This document shows positions 30,886 through 41,007 of a stretch of DNA of 64,000 nt, piece by piece; within the stretch, counting starts at the first letter, position 1, and every line of letters begins with the position of its first letter. The DNA lies in contig SWBL01000042.1 of the NCBI GenBank assembly GCA_024195585.1, positions 62,001-126,000 of the forward strand. The letters run 5' to 3'. The notes below the pieces were generated by a model. That model ran no database searches and was not told the origin of the DNA. It worked only from the letters and a program-made list of their open reading frames with translations. The DNA is from Aureobasidium sp. EXF-3400 (Eukaryota; Ascomycota; Dothideomycetes; Dothideales; Saccotheciaceae). Both the position numbers and the translations under genes were made by a program.

Positions 30886-32500
30886 ATGCCTGGAAGACAC
30901 CACAACGTTGCTTTGACCATTCCTGCTCCTCGTGAGGTCTACAATGCATACGTGTACGCCGTAGCAGTAGTGGCCTCTATGGGCGCATTCATCTTCGGCT
31001 ACGATCTTGCTTTCATTGGGACTACCATCACACTCAAACCGTTCCTCAAGGATTTTGGATTGACACACGCTTCGGCAAGCACCAAAGATGCTTTTTCCGC
31101 CAACATCGTTTCTCTGTTACAAGCCGGCTGCTTCTTCGGCTCATTGGCTGTCGCACCACTAGGAGATCGCTTTGGACGCAAGCCTGCTTTGATCCTCGCT
31201 GGTCTGATCTTCTGTGCCGGGTCCTTGATGCAGACCGTAAGCTTTGGTCATGTAGCAGCCATGTATGTTGGCCGTGCCATTGGAGGCCTTGTAAGTATCC
31301 CTTCGCTTCACATCTATATACTGCTTCTGACAATGTGACAAGGGCGTTGGTCTTGCTAGTGGACTCGTGCCCCTTTACGTTGCCGAGCTTTCTCCCCCAG
31401 CCATAAGAGGTAGACTTGTTGGTATCTACGAGATCAGCGTACAAACCGGCACCTGTATTGGCTTCTGGATCTGCTATGGTGTACAACGCAACATGGCTGC
31501 CACCTCGTCTCAATGGATCTTGCCTTTCGCTGTCCAACTCATCCCTGGTGTACTCTTGATCATTGGCATGTTCTTTGTACCGGAGTCACCAAGATGGTTG
31601 GCTCAACACAAGTCACGCGAACTTGCAGCACACACCCTTTGCAAGCTCCGTAGCTTGCCCGAGGATCATGAGTATCTGCAAAAGGAGCTCACTCACATCA
31701 TGGATACTGTCAACGAGCAGCTTGAGAGTCCACACGACCAGGATTTGGTCTCGCAGATCAAAGAGCTTCGCGTCCCCAGCAATCGCAGACGTATCTTCGT
31801 CGGTGTTACCATCTTCGTCTTTATGCAGTTCGCAGGATCGAACGCGATAAACTACTATAGCCCGAGGATATTCAAGTCGATTGGTCTCAGGGGGCAATCC
31901 ACTGGCCTCTACGCTACGGGGATCTACGGCATTGTCAGACTTGTTTGTGTCATCATCGCCATGCACTACGTTGTCGATCGCTTCGGACGCAGAAAAATGC
32001 TCATGGGAGGAGCTGCTGTGATGGCCATTGCAATGTGGTTCATTGGTGCATACATCAAAATCGCCAACCCTGCCACACATACTCTGTCTGCTGGAGGCTA
32101 CGCAGCGGTTACTTTCATCTACATCTTTGCTGTTGGTTTCTGCTTCTCCTACGCCGGAGTCCCATGGATCTATTGCTCTGAGATCTTTCCCCTTCGCATC
32201 AGAGGCCTAGGCATGGCTCTTTGTACGGCTACACACTGGTTGTTCAACTTTGTAATTGCACGATCTGTGCCGTACATGATTTCAAACATCGGCTTTGGCA
32301 CCTACTTCGTCTTTGCAAGCTGCACCACGCTTTCGATCCTCTTTGTGTATTTCTGCGTGCCAGAGACGAAGGGACTGTCTCTCGAAGAGATCGATGTTGT
32401 GTTCGGAGGAGAGTTAACCAGCGGACTCGAGGGTCCCAGTCTTGAGGAGGTCAAGATTGGTGAGGAAGCCACACACGTGGAGTACATTCAGAAGTCATGA
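30886..32500 (+). CDS. MFS sugar-porter family transporter (quinate/sugar-like)
   Basis: Plasma-membrane proton symporter of the sugar-porter family. Exons 30886-31290 and 31343-32500 (52-nt intron, GTAAGT...ACAAG) give 520 aa. Motifs: MGAFIFGYDLAFIGTTITL, LGDRFGRKPALIL, YVGRAIGGLGVGLASGLVPL, YVAELSPPAIRGRLVGIYEI, VPESPRWLAQHK, QFAGSNAINYYSPRIFK, DRFGRRKMLMG, YCSEIFPLRIRGLGMALC and VPETKGLSLEEIDVVFGGE. The span-7 motif reads QFAGSNAINYY rather than the QQxSGxN of many hexose carriers, so organic acids such as quinate are as likely as sugars. It is divergent to the PrpF-like gene and tail-to-tail with the Zn2Cys6 gene, making it the likely importer or exporter of that pathway. Confidence 0.9.
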
Positions 32501-32833
32501 AAGGTTGCTGTAGAACTCCGTTTTTGATTTGCTGCTTGATCACGATAGTTATGGGAACATGTTTTGGTTTTTGATGACTCTTGATTGTTTTGTTATTCTG
32601 CATATACCTATACAATACTCTACACGTGCTGAAGACCGTCGCGAGCCCCCTGCAGCAGTAAGAAGGTGATATTCTAAGCTATGATAATGCACAATGTCTT
32701 TCAGAAAGGAACAGCAACCATGGAGAGAATATAATCTCGAAGTGTCTCCATGATCACACCCTCTATTTGAAAAAGACCGTGCATTTCGACAGCTATACTG
32801 TGACGGTTTTAACCACACAGGAAGAAGATATAA
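32501..32833. other. Intergenic, convergent 3' ends, mostly MITE
   Basis: 333 bp, most of which is the element at 32619-32824. Confidence 0.5.
32619..32824 (+). mobile_element. MITE-like element, copy D (3' of Zn2Cys6 gene)
   Basis: Has AATGCACAATGTCTTTCAGAAAGG and AACCATGGAGAGAATATAAT at the places of the family core, and the right end GTGCATTTCGACAGCTATACTGTGACGGTT followed by ACCACACAGGAAG. The left end (CACGTGCTGAAGACCGTC) is separated from the core by extra sequence. The right end stops about 10 nt from the regulator's stop codon. Confidence 0.6.
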
Positions 32834-35152
32834 CTAATGTTGAGGATAGGAACCTGTTGTCGTACTGGGATAGAACCAATCGAACGCTGATGCATTGAAT
32901 CCAAACAATGCATCATCGTACGACTCAAGGCTTGTATTAGATGCCTCTCCCTGAGTTGTATGCGGTATGGAATTGTCTCCATACAGAGTATTGGTTGCGT
33001 CTTCTGATGGCATCGAGAGATTCATGGGCTGGCCATAGAGTTGTTGTTGCTCGTGCATGAAGCTGTGGATGATGGTATCTACGTCTAGATCAGGATCAAA
33101 TTGTCCGGCAACCATTGTTGGTTCGTGATTGATCATCGTATCTATCGGTAAGTGCGACCGTGCCATGTTAGAGGTATGATCAGGGGAGGCGAATACGTTG
33201 GGCTGTGATCTTAGCGTCACTTCAGACGAGGGGTGATCGACGAGCGGGTCCTTGATTCCCATCCGCTTCTTCAAGCTCTCGATGACGATATATGCCTTCT
33301 TAACAGCATGATTCGTAGCAGAGTTCTGATCAAAAACTGCGAGGCATGTGCGGAGATGCTCATGAGCTTCACTCGTGGACGCTCTTGTGGCCGCAATACG
33401 GACGTGTATTGTGGCAGCAACGTAAGTGGCATACGATATTAGGTATGGCGCTCGTCTTACAGAGAAGCATTTATCATAGAGCCGTACCAGCTTTACTATA
33501 TTGATCGCCGCTTCCGTACACGTTGCCAACGAAGACTTGGACGTCGATGGCAAAGTAGAGTGTAGATGACCATCAGCTACGAGCGGACGATGGAGAAGTA
33601 CCCTGAGGACGTTCCACATACACTGAAGTGAGAAGACGTGTGGCGGCGGAAGTTGCTGGTTGCTACCGTCATTGTTGATATCGATCCGCAAATGCTCGGG
33701 CAGCTCAATCATCCAGTGTTGCAACTGCTTCTCGATATCTTGCAAATCCTGAACCAAGTCTTGAGTACTTCGCTTCTGCTCTCTCTCACAGTACGTTCTA
33801 TCCAGAATTTGCTGAAGTATCATGCACAGCTTACAGAGTTGTTGAAAGGTTGATACGCTGTAGCTTGGTGAACCAGGATAACTAGGTCCACTAGCATATG
33901 CAAAAGGATGCCATTGTTCCAACTCCTCATAGGTGTCCATGAATTTGATAGGTACCTGTCCGTCTATAGCTCTTAAGCTGGCTGGGCGGCCTTGGTATAG
34001 GGATTGCATCTTATCGACGACGTAGGCAGACCAGTAGACTCGCCGACGAATTTCGAGATCCTCTTCGGAGAGTCGTTGCATAGTTGGCATCTTTGCGGCA
34101 TCTACATGTAATCCGACGTCTACTAGCATGCGGAAAGCGGTTCCAGCATACACCCAAGCAGCACTTTGTTCGTCACCAAGGGCAAAAAGTGAATTGCTCA
34201 TCTGTAACAATGCCTGAATGGTAGTGATTTCGCTATGGTCGAGTGCTTGTCCAAGAAGATCACGCACACGATTACGAAACTGCCAGCCAGCTGTTCTGAC
34301 ATCGTTCGGATCCTTGCGCAGGTCCAACCTTGGACTGAATTTGGAGGCCCCATAGAAGATTGCATTGAGCAAGATCTTTGAAAAGTACGGTCCCTTGCAA
34401 GCCATGTCTCTCATGAAAGCTGGTCGATATGTGATGAGAAAGGAATGGTGTTGTCGATTCCAATGAAGGTTTAGCAGGTGCATGCCAAGTTCAGGATCCA
34501 CACCGTCAAAATCGAGCTTACCAGCACGATAGTTGATGCTTTCAAGTTGCCGCTGCTCTGCTGCTGCAGCCACTAGGATTTTAGGCATCCATGTTTCCCG
34601 CTCCTTTGTCAGGTATGATCGCGACTGTCGGTTAGACGATGCTGCTTCATTAAACAACGTGCTTGTTGGACCATGATAAGTTGTACTGCCTACCGACGCT
34701 GGTGTCTCAACCGGATCATTGCCCTCATGGTGGGTTTGATCTATGAAGGCAGCATTGACATGCTCTTCTGAGGACAGAGTCTGTTCTGGCGTTGTATCGT
34801 GAATCGCATTGTTACTTGCTTCGACGTGAACTCGATCCGGGAGCTGTCGATCCGGGAGCTGACTATCCGGTGGACTTCTGGTGGAGACCTGTTCACGTAA
34901 CCGTCGATTTTCTTCCAGTAGCTCATTGAGAGCAGCATTAGTGGGTCGTGGTCTCCGATTTGGGCCATCAAAGATGCACTCCTGCTCGTAGATCTCGCAG
35001 TTTTTACAACGAGGCCGTTCACCAGTGCATTTCATCTGGAAGATAATCAATACATGGCCTAGAAAGTACCATGACTAGTGGTCACGGACCTTGCGCTGTC
35101 TGCAGTATGCGCATGCCTGTTGTGCACGGGCATGCCGTCGCTCAGGAGGCAT
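32834..35152 (-). CDS. Zn2Cys6 transcription factor with fungal_trans domain
   Basis: Nuclear DNA-binding regulator, probably of the neighbouring transporter/isomerase genes. Exons 35152-35090 and 35035-32834 (54-nt intron, GTCCGT...TCCAG) give 754 aa; the intron sits inside the zinc cluster, and splicing restores C-x2-C-x6-C-x6-C-x2-C-x6-C (ACAYCRQRK-MKCTGERPRC, then KNCEIYEQEC) at residues 14-41. A short linker and leucine-containing dimerisation helix follow (NAALNELLEENRRLREQV). The fungal_trans middle-homology region spans about 190-450, with HLLNLHWNRQHHSFLITYRP, AWVYAGTAFRMLVDVGLHVD and RRRVYWSAYVVDKMQSLYQG. The acidic, Q/N-rich C-terminus could be the activation domain. The gene is bracketed by two MITE copies. 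Confidence 0.92.
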
Positions 35153-35875
35153 GGTGACAAGACGCTTTCTCCGTGGATATTGATGGTGGTAACTCCTGTT
35201 TGTGAATTGTGATAGTGGGAAGTAAAGATCCGTGGTCCATGGAGAGTGGCTGCCGCTGGTCACCTACTGCGGGGCGGAGCCCCTCGGGCCGGCGGCACCC
35301 CCTCTCCCACGATGATATGTAGCGATATCGTTGTGTAAAGAAATACACAATACTTTGTGAAACCAAGGAGTCACCACAGAGAAAACATTGAGATAGGATG
35401 TCTCCATGGCTACACCTCCGGTTTGGAGGAGATCGTGCGTTGTATCAGCCACACTATGGAAGTCTTTCGCACATGAGAGAGAGCAACATCGATTCGTAGC
35501 CTCATGGAGTGCTGATGGCAAGACCATACTCTCGACTGTTATACAATTTATTAATGGAAATCAAGATAACTTTTGTGGTAAGTGCAGTCGCAATCGTCTT
35601 CTACGATCATGGTCCATGCTCAGCCACCGGCTTGCTTCAACTCGTGACCGTTTGTCTGGCTCCTTCTCCGTAATACTCGCGTCAACATTACACCTGGACA
35701 TTGCAGAGAAGGAGCGATATGTTGAGGGTGATTTGCGCTGAAAGTATGCAGGTCGTAAGTGTCGCACCTCGTTTGTTGAACATATATAACAGGCAGACTC
35801 TGTATACTATATATGGTATAGGATAATGCAAGGCATGAAACGCAATCTGACTCCCACTCGGAGAGGATAAAGCCA
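35153..35875. other. Promoter of Zn2Cys6 gene; contains MITE
   Basis: 723 bp including the element at 35300-35482, which begins 148 bp upstream of the regulator's start codon. The rest is unremarkable. Confidence 0.5.
35300..35482 (+). mobile_element. MITE-like element, copy E (5' of Zn2Cys6 gene)
   Basis: Core AAAGAAATACACAATACTTTG and CACCACAGAGAAAACATTGA. It shares GATGTCTCCATGGCTACACC with copy D (GTGTCTCCATGATCACACC). The right end GAAGTCTTTCGCACATGAGAGAG inverts to CTCTCTCATGTGCGAAAGAC, a family end. The left end is eroded. Same orientation as copy D. Confidence 0.58.
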
Positions 35876-36847
35876 TCAAGACAAGAAACTTAGGATTCTC
35901 TCATAAACAGAGAAGACGATTCCACCGGAGAGGAGAAGTCTGCCGAGTCTTGGGCTGCTTCCTTTCCAATAGCCCCGAACACCACCGTCAATCCAAACAC
36001 CCCTGGCAGCTCTTAACAGCGTTTCACCTTGGCTGCTTTGTGTACGAGTCTTGATTGTATCGAATGGTTGAGTTGCATACACGGTGATCAATCCTGCGCA
36101 TGCACCGATCGCGAAAGTTTCGGGCGTCGTCTTTGGCGTATGCCCGACATAGGTCGCGTACTGGGTCTTGAGCGTATTGTATGATCCCATCCTGACTGCC
36201 GAAGTGGCTGATTGCTTGATGGTCGTGCTAACTAGACCGCGATACAATCCTGCGACACCTTGTTCGCGTATCAGGACCCCAACCGCATGAGGGGTAGAGC
36301 GGAATCGTTTGGCACCCTTGCCATCGTCGATAAGAGCAGTCTTGATTCGCTCAGTCGGTGTCACAGCCAGGACACTCTCGATAGCTCCTGCTATACTTCC
36401 AGCCAGAATACCGCCGGATGTCGACAATTTTCCATTCTCATCTGCGAGTTGGGCTTTGATGGTATCAAATGCAAGAAAGCGAACGCCAGCTTTTAGCGCA
36501 GTACCGACAATCAAGGCACTGCAGCCAGTATAGATACCAGACAACCCTTGAGTTGCCACTACGCCGCGAAGTGCTTGGAAGGCATTGCCTTGTTTTCCTT
36601 GGGATCGTAATTGACTGCTGGTCTTTGCGTACTCGAAAGGATAAGTGACGCCTAACTAGTTGTTAGCGTCCTACATTTCGAATTTACGGTCTTCGCTATT
36701 GCACATCCACATACCTGCTTCAACACCCCCTGCTACTGCGCCGGCAAACAGAGACGTCAGAGGATGCACATGCGCTGTGTTCTTCCTCTCAAGGATCGTT
36801 CTCGTGGGCAGTGCGACCGAGTTTGAAGATACAGCGGCTGTTGACAT
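35876..36847 (-). CDS. Mitochondrial tricarboxylate (citrate) carrier, Ctp1/Mtt-like
   Basis: Inner-membrane antiporter of the SLC25 family that exchanges citrate, isocitrate or cis-aconitate for malate. Exons 36847-36715 and 36651-35876 (63-nt intron) give 302 aa, the normal size. Three carrier repeats are visible. The first has GVTYPFEYAKTSSQLRSQGK. The second has VTPTERIKTALIDDGKGAKRF, the Ctp1-specific form of the PX(D/E)xx(K/R) motif. The third has TQPFDTIKTRTQSS and YWKGSSPRLGRLLLSGGIVF. GLYRGLVSTTIKQSATSAVRMGS is also Ctp1-like. The start is the ATG at 36847; an in-frame GTG lies nine codons upstream. Next to the PrpF-family isomerase this could be a dedicated pathway paralogue like the itaconate-cluster carriers (MttA, Mtt1), or just the housekeeping citrate carrier. 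Confidence 0.9.
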
Positions 36848-37587
36848 TGTGAGCTTTGAAGTCCTGATAGCCACTCAAGGATCTTGTTATGCTCTTTGAA
36901 GAACTCTGCTTTTAGGAGTTTTCTGATTCCCGAGGGAATCGTGCCTTATAATGACATATCAAAGGCGATCACTGAGGCTCGTCTCTGCCAATCGAGATGC
37001 ACCATGTGCTTTCGCTTGGTTGGCGCGTGGATATTCAGCTGTAAAACGGACGGCTACATTCCACGGGTAATACTTCCGCGGCAAGTGATGCCAAGGGTCT
37101 GTACATCCTGTAGGCAAGCAAGCTTGTGACAGCCACAGCGAGTCCAGCGGTGTCAAAGAAGGCTGGATATATATACCAAATCTTTTATGGCCGGATAATA
37201 TCGAAGTGGCGGTTGGAGCCGACCTTGTGCGATATACTTGTGTTATTCTTTTACGCGTTGCACGTTCTTTCAGATTGGTGTTGAGTACTCCGAGAATGTT
37301 GGACCTTGATGTAAGCCTGACAGAGGAACCAGTCGCAATTCAGCATACCTGGGTCATCAAATCGTTCATGTAGGGGATGTAAGTCTTTGATAATTCTGAA
37401 AATGACTTTCGTTCTCCAGATGGACGGACAAAGCTTCGTATACCATATCATCCGTGCCCTGTATTGTGTCATTCTTGCGTGGGGGTGGGGCCATACCTAT
37501 AGCTTCGACGTGATATTAGTCTTGCCTTTTTTTCTTTGACTCTATACCAGCCAAACTTTGTTCCATACCAATTGAAGGCACAACATC
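36848..37587. other. Divergent promoter, tricarboxylate carrier / SDR
   Basis: 740 bp. TATATATA occurs near 37167-37174, too far from either gene to call. No gene supported. Confidence 0.45.
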
Positions 37588-38631
37588 ATGTCAGAATCCA
37601 GCAAAAAAGTGTTCCTGATCGGTCCAGGCTACATTGGCCTCGAAGTCATGGACCGACTTCTAGAAGCCGGTTATCCTGTTACGACTCTGGTACGCAGAAA
37701 AGAAGCAGCCGAAGAATTGAAGCACAAAGAAAACGTCGAAGTAGTGATGGGCACAATCGATGACCTGGACCTCGTCACCAAGCAAACCGCAGCCCATGAT
37801 ATTGTAATCCACACCGCTACAGCCGACCACCTGCCCTCCGTCCAGGCCGTCATCAAAGGCATCGAGCAAAGGGCCGCTCAAGACAAACAAACCTTCTATA
37901 TCCACACAAGCGGCTGCTCCTTCCTTAGCGATGACAGCCACGGCAACTATGGAAGCGACAAAATCTACAAAGATACCAATCCAGCAGATCTAAACGCACG
38001 ACCAGACACTGCCTCTCACCGTGAAATTGATCTTGCTATTCTTGCTGCCCGCAATAAACTAGGCACAAAGGCAAAGCTGTTCATCGTACTTCCACCTTTG
38101 ATCTACGGTGCTTCAAGCTATGGCAAATTATCCATTCAAGTCATCACCATGGCCCGCTTTGCCCTGAAACACAAATACGCCGGTTACGTGGGTGGAGGCA
38201 AAGGCATCTGGGGTCTGATCCACGTCAAAGATCTCTCCCATGGCTATGCGACTGTACTCCAATGGCTCGAAAACTCTCCCGACACTGTGAGTCTGGAGAA
38301 CCCTTACTTCTTCTGCGAGAACGGTACAGAAGCCACTTGGGCCGAATGTGCAGGATTCATTGGCAAAGAATTGAAAGCAGCTGGCAAGGTCGACGATGCT
38401 TCGCCGCGAGAGATCCCTCCAGAGCAGTACAATGATCTATTTGGCAAATACTCAGATGTTGTCATTGCGAGCAATGCTAGAAACAGGGCTGAGAGGTTGA
38501 GACAACTTGGTTGGCAGCCTAAGCATACGGATATCCATCAAGCATTCAGGGATGAGGAGTTGCCGATTCTGCTCAAGGAGACTGGCGAGTTCAATGGCTA
38601 TGCTAAGGAAGCGGCATCAGGCTCTGGCTGA
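37588..38631 (+). CDS. NAD(P)-dependent epimerase/SDR-family protein
   Basis: Extended short-chain dehydrogenase/NAD-epimerase-like protein; reaction unknown. One exon, 347 aa. The N-terminus is a Rossmann start, KKVFLIGPGYIGLEVMDRLL, with GPGYIG in place of the usual GxxGxxG, and TLVRRKEAAEEL after beta-2 (arginines there suggest NADPH). It continues with DIVIHTATADHLPSVQAVIK, FYIHTSGCSFLSD, LPPLIYGASSYGK and the late motif GLIHVKDLSHGYATVLQW. A clear YxxxK is not seen, so a classical SDR dehydrogenase mechanism is doubtful. It lies between the tricarboxylate carrier and an FMO-like gene. Confidence 0.82.
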   Translation: MSESSKKVFLIGPGYIGLEVMDRLLEAGYPVTTLVRRKEAAEELKHKENVEVVMGTIDDLDLVTKQTAAHDIVIHTATADHLPSVQAVIKGIEQRAAQDKQTFYIHTSGCSFLSDDSHGNYGSDKIYKDTNPADLNARPDTASHREIDLAILAARNKLGTKAKLFIVLPPLIYGASSYGKLSIQVITMARFALKHKYAGYVGGGKGIWGLIHVKDLSHGYATVLQWLENSPDTVSLENPYFFCENGTEATWAECAGFIGKELKAAGKVDDASPREIPPEQYNDLFGKYSDVVIASNARNRAERLRQLGWQPKHTDIHQAFRDEELPILLKETGEFNGYAKEAASGSG

Positions 38632-38652
38632 ATCGACGGAAGCACAAATTTC

Positions 38653-38998
38653 TCTCCTCCCCGTGTGCTAAAACATGTAATATGTATAGCTGTAAAAATG
38701 CACAATACTACTAGGAAACAGGACATTGCCCCAATGAGAAGCGACAGTTTATCGGCTCTCGGTGGCCACGCCTCGACTCCTGAACACATTTGTGCCTTTT
38801 TATAGTGTACACTTTGCTCTTTACTGTAGTGGGAGTACGAAGGAAGTTACAGACTTCAGCACATGGGAGGTGAGAAGCGACAACTCGTCGGCTCTCTATA
38901 GACACTCTTCTGCTTTGGAATCAGTTGTGCCTTTTTGTAGCGTAAATTTGCTCTTTGCTACTGTCGGAGTACGATACAGACTCTAGAACGCGGAAGGG
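38653..38998 (+). mobile_element. MITE-like element, copy F, with duplicated right half
   Basis: Left end CTCCTCCCCGTGTGCTAAAAC with core GTATAGCTGTAAAAATGCAC. A first right end CAGACTTCAGCACATGGGAGG closes the element at about 38870. Directly after it, 38872-38998 repeats the right half of 38736-38871: both units start GAGAAGCGACA and share TTGTGCCTTTTTRTAG and TTTGCTCTTTRCT, then diverge. This is the longest copy. Confidence 0.65.
38736..38998 (+). repeat. Tandem pair of ~130-bp units inside MITE copy F
   Basis: Unit 1 is 38736-38871 and unit 2 is 38872-38998. They are aligned over their whole length with scattered differences and small indels, so the duplication is not recent. Confidence 0.6.
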
Positions 38999-39066
38999 TA
39001 GATGTCTAATAAATCTAATCGATATATACAATCAACATATTTATCTAAAGAAAAGAAAAAAAAAAA

Positions 39067-40665
39067 TCAGAGCAAACTCTTTTGCTCAACAGCCGAGTCT
39101 TTTTTCATCTTCTCAAAATCAAAGCCCAATTCTTCCAAAGTCCTGACTTGATGTCTGCCCTCGCCTCGATCCTGGAAAGCCTTTTTGATTTCTGGGAACT
39201 TTTCCCGCATCCAGTATTCCTTTTCGTCCCAGTGCGGTGGTCGCTTCCCCTTGGTATCTGCGTCAGGTGCCGACATTGACCAGTCGTACATGGCGTTGAT
39301 GTAGTTCGCGTCTTTCGGGAACAAGAGAAGGTGAAAGTCTCTCTTGCCGTCACTTGTCTCATCACGTAGATTGTCCTCCCAAGCTTTCATGTCCTCTACT
39401 GAGGGCAAAGAGATGCGATTGTTCCATAGACGGGCAATGACGGCACTTTGTGCTTCGGCCATTGGGAAGGGAATGACGCGTTGTTGCAATACTGGGAAAC
39501 AGATGGTGGGGTGCGGGCGATAGATCAAGTGCTGGTACAGGTTCTGGACGTGGGTGCCACTAGTAACAAGCGGTGGATCTAGGCTGTTGAGGAAAGGGTA
39601 GGAATAGAAGTAGCCAGTACAGAAGAGGATAGAGTCGACGTCCTTCTCCACAGTGCCATCAGCAAAACGCACGGCTCTATCTTGGAGGATGAACTCGACA
39701 ATCTCCTCTTTTTCCTTCTTCTTTGGCGTGGGGTCGGACAAGAGAAATCCTTTCGACCTTTCCGATTGTATGAGGGGCAGTTTGCATGCTTGCATGAGTT
39801 GCATGGCAATGTCGATGCCTGAAGCGCCGCTGCCAACAACGATAGTCTTGAGATCTGTGTAGTCCTCTGGCTTCTTGTAGTACATGGAGTGGGAGATGGC
39901 GTTTGGATATTGCTCAGCCCATTCTTTCATGCCCTTGATCTGAGGAATGAAGGGTACAGCGAAGTGACCATTGGCGACAACAACAGCATCGTATGTTCTT
40001 TCGACGGGGTCTTCCTGGTCCTTGTGGCGTACTCTCTGCGTCTTTACAGACCATATGTCTTGTCCGTCTTGTTTGGTACCAGCCAAGTTGATGTCGAGGA
40101 CTTGTGTGTTGAAGTGGATAAGGTGCTTGATGTCGGCAGCATAGTCTTCGAGGTACTGGGTGACGGTCTCGTGCTTTGGGAAGAGTTGCGAATCTTGAGG
40201 CCAATCAAAATCACTGAAGCCCATCAAGCTGTGCTGGGTGTCAGTCGGCTGAAGGGTTGAGGCTTCGCATGGCTCGACCTACGTGCGCGGGATGTTCGTC
40301 TCTAGGCGGTCATACAGCGGACTCAGGAACAGAGACTCCTCTTCGATGCGACTCCCGAACGCCTTCCTGGTGCCTGATTGCAGCCATTTCGGTTTGGCGA
40401 GACCGGCGTGGGGTGTCACGGATGGCACAGGGAGGTCATCAGGCGTCTTGTCCTCAGGCGAGTAGTCCCAGATGCCTCCTACACGCGATCGTTGCTCGTA
40501 GATATCGATGCGCTCAAACGTCTTTTCTGCAAGTAGATATCTACAGACATCAGCTTCCTCTGTCGCACAAGCTGGAAATCGCGACGCGGCCTACTTCGCA
40601 CAAGCCAACCCTGACGGACCAGCCCCTACAATCGCCACATTCTTAACAGAAAACTTTCCTGCCAT
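39067..40665 (-). CDS. Flavin-containing monooxygenase-like enzyme
   Basis: FAD/NADPH-dependent monooxygenase of the FMO class; substrate unknown. Exons 40665-40595, 40540-40283 and 40228-39067 (introns 54 nt each) give 496 aa. The FAD Rossmann motif is VAIVGAGPSGLACAKYLL (residues 9-26), followed by RIDIYEQRSRVGGIWDYSPE. The junctions restore ACAK-YLLAEK and NIPRT-LMGFSDFDWP, both conserved in the family. The NADPH site is TIVVGSGASGIDIAMQLM, and the stretch AISHSMYYKKPEDY stands at the FMO fingerprint position. The late motif DSILFCTGYFYSYPFL is the FMO ATG-like motif. The last intron uses an AC|GTAGGT donor. Confidence 0.9.
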
Positions 40666-41007
40666 TGCACCTGATATCCTTTGCCGTAACATACACTCTG
40701 CCAATATGTGGTATATACGATTAGCCACATCTGTATCCTGTCACGTCATGCTAAATGGCGTCAACATGCCACTGACTAATGCTCAGCCTATCTTTCGGCC
40801 CGTCCGACATCTTGACTCTCAAGTCACGCTACCATCTGAATCAATACTCATGCATAACATCCTGCAGTATGCAGCATGCACTCGAGTCAGTGAAAAACAC
40901 ATAACAAAGTCCATTATTCGTGAAGGGTATCGTAAAACTATCATCTCATAAAATCCCATGCGCCTCGCTGCTGAAACATCAAAATCAAAGCCGACTTTTC
41001 ATTCTTC
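40666..41007. other. Intergenic between FMO and DUF3500 genes
   Basis: 342 bp upstream of the FMO-like gene and downstream of the DUF3500 gene; nothing further recognised. Confidence 0.45.

Larger units (their letters stand above)
38632..39066. other. Intergenic, convergent 3' ends, mostly MITE
   Basis: 435 bp, largely the element at 38653-38998, then an A/T-rich stretch with an A-run near 39047-39066. Confidence 0.5.

Noticed and set aside
32834..35050. Start of the Zn2Cys6 protein at the long open frame itself
   Set aside because: That frame begins inside the zinc cluster with only three cysteines plus a spurious N-terminus; the upstream exon at 35152-35090 supplies the missing cysteines across a good intron.
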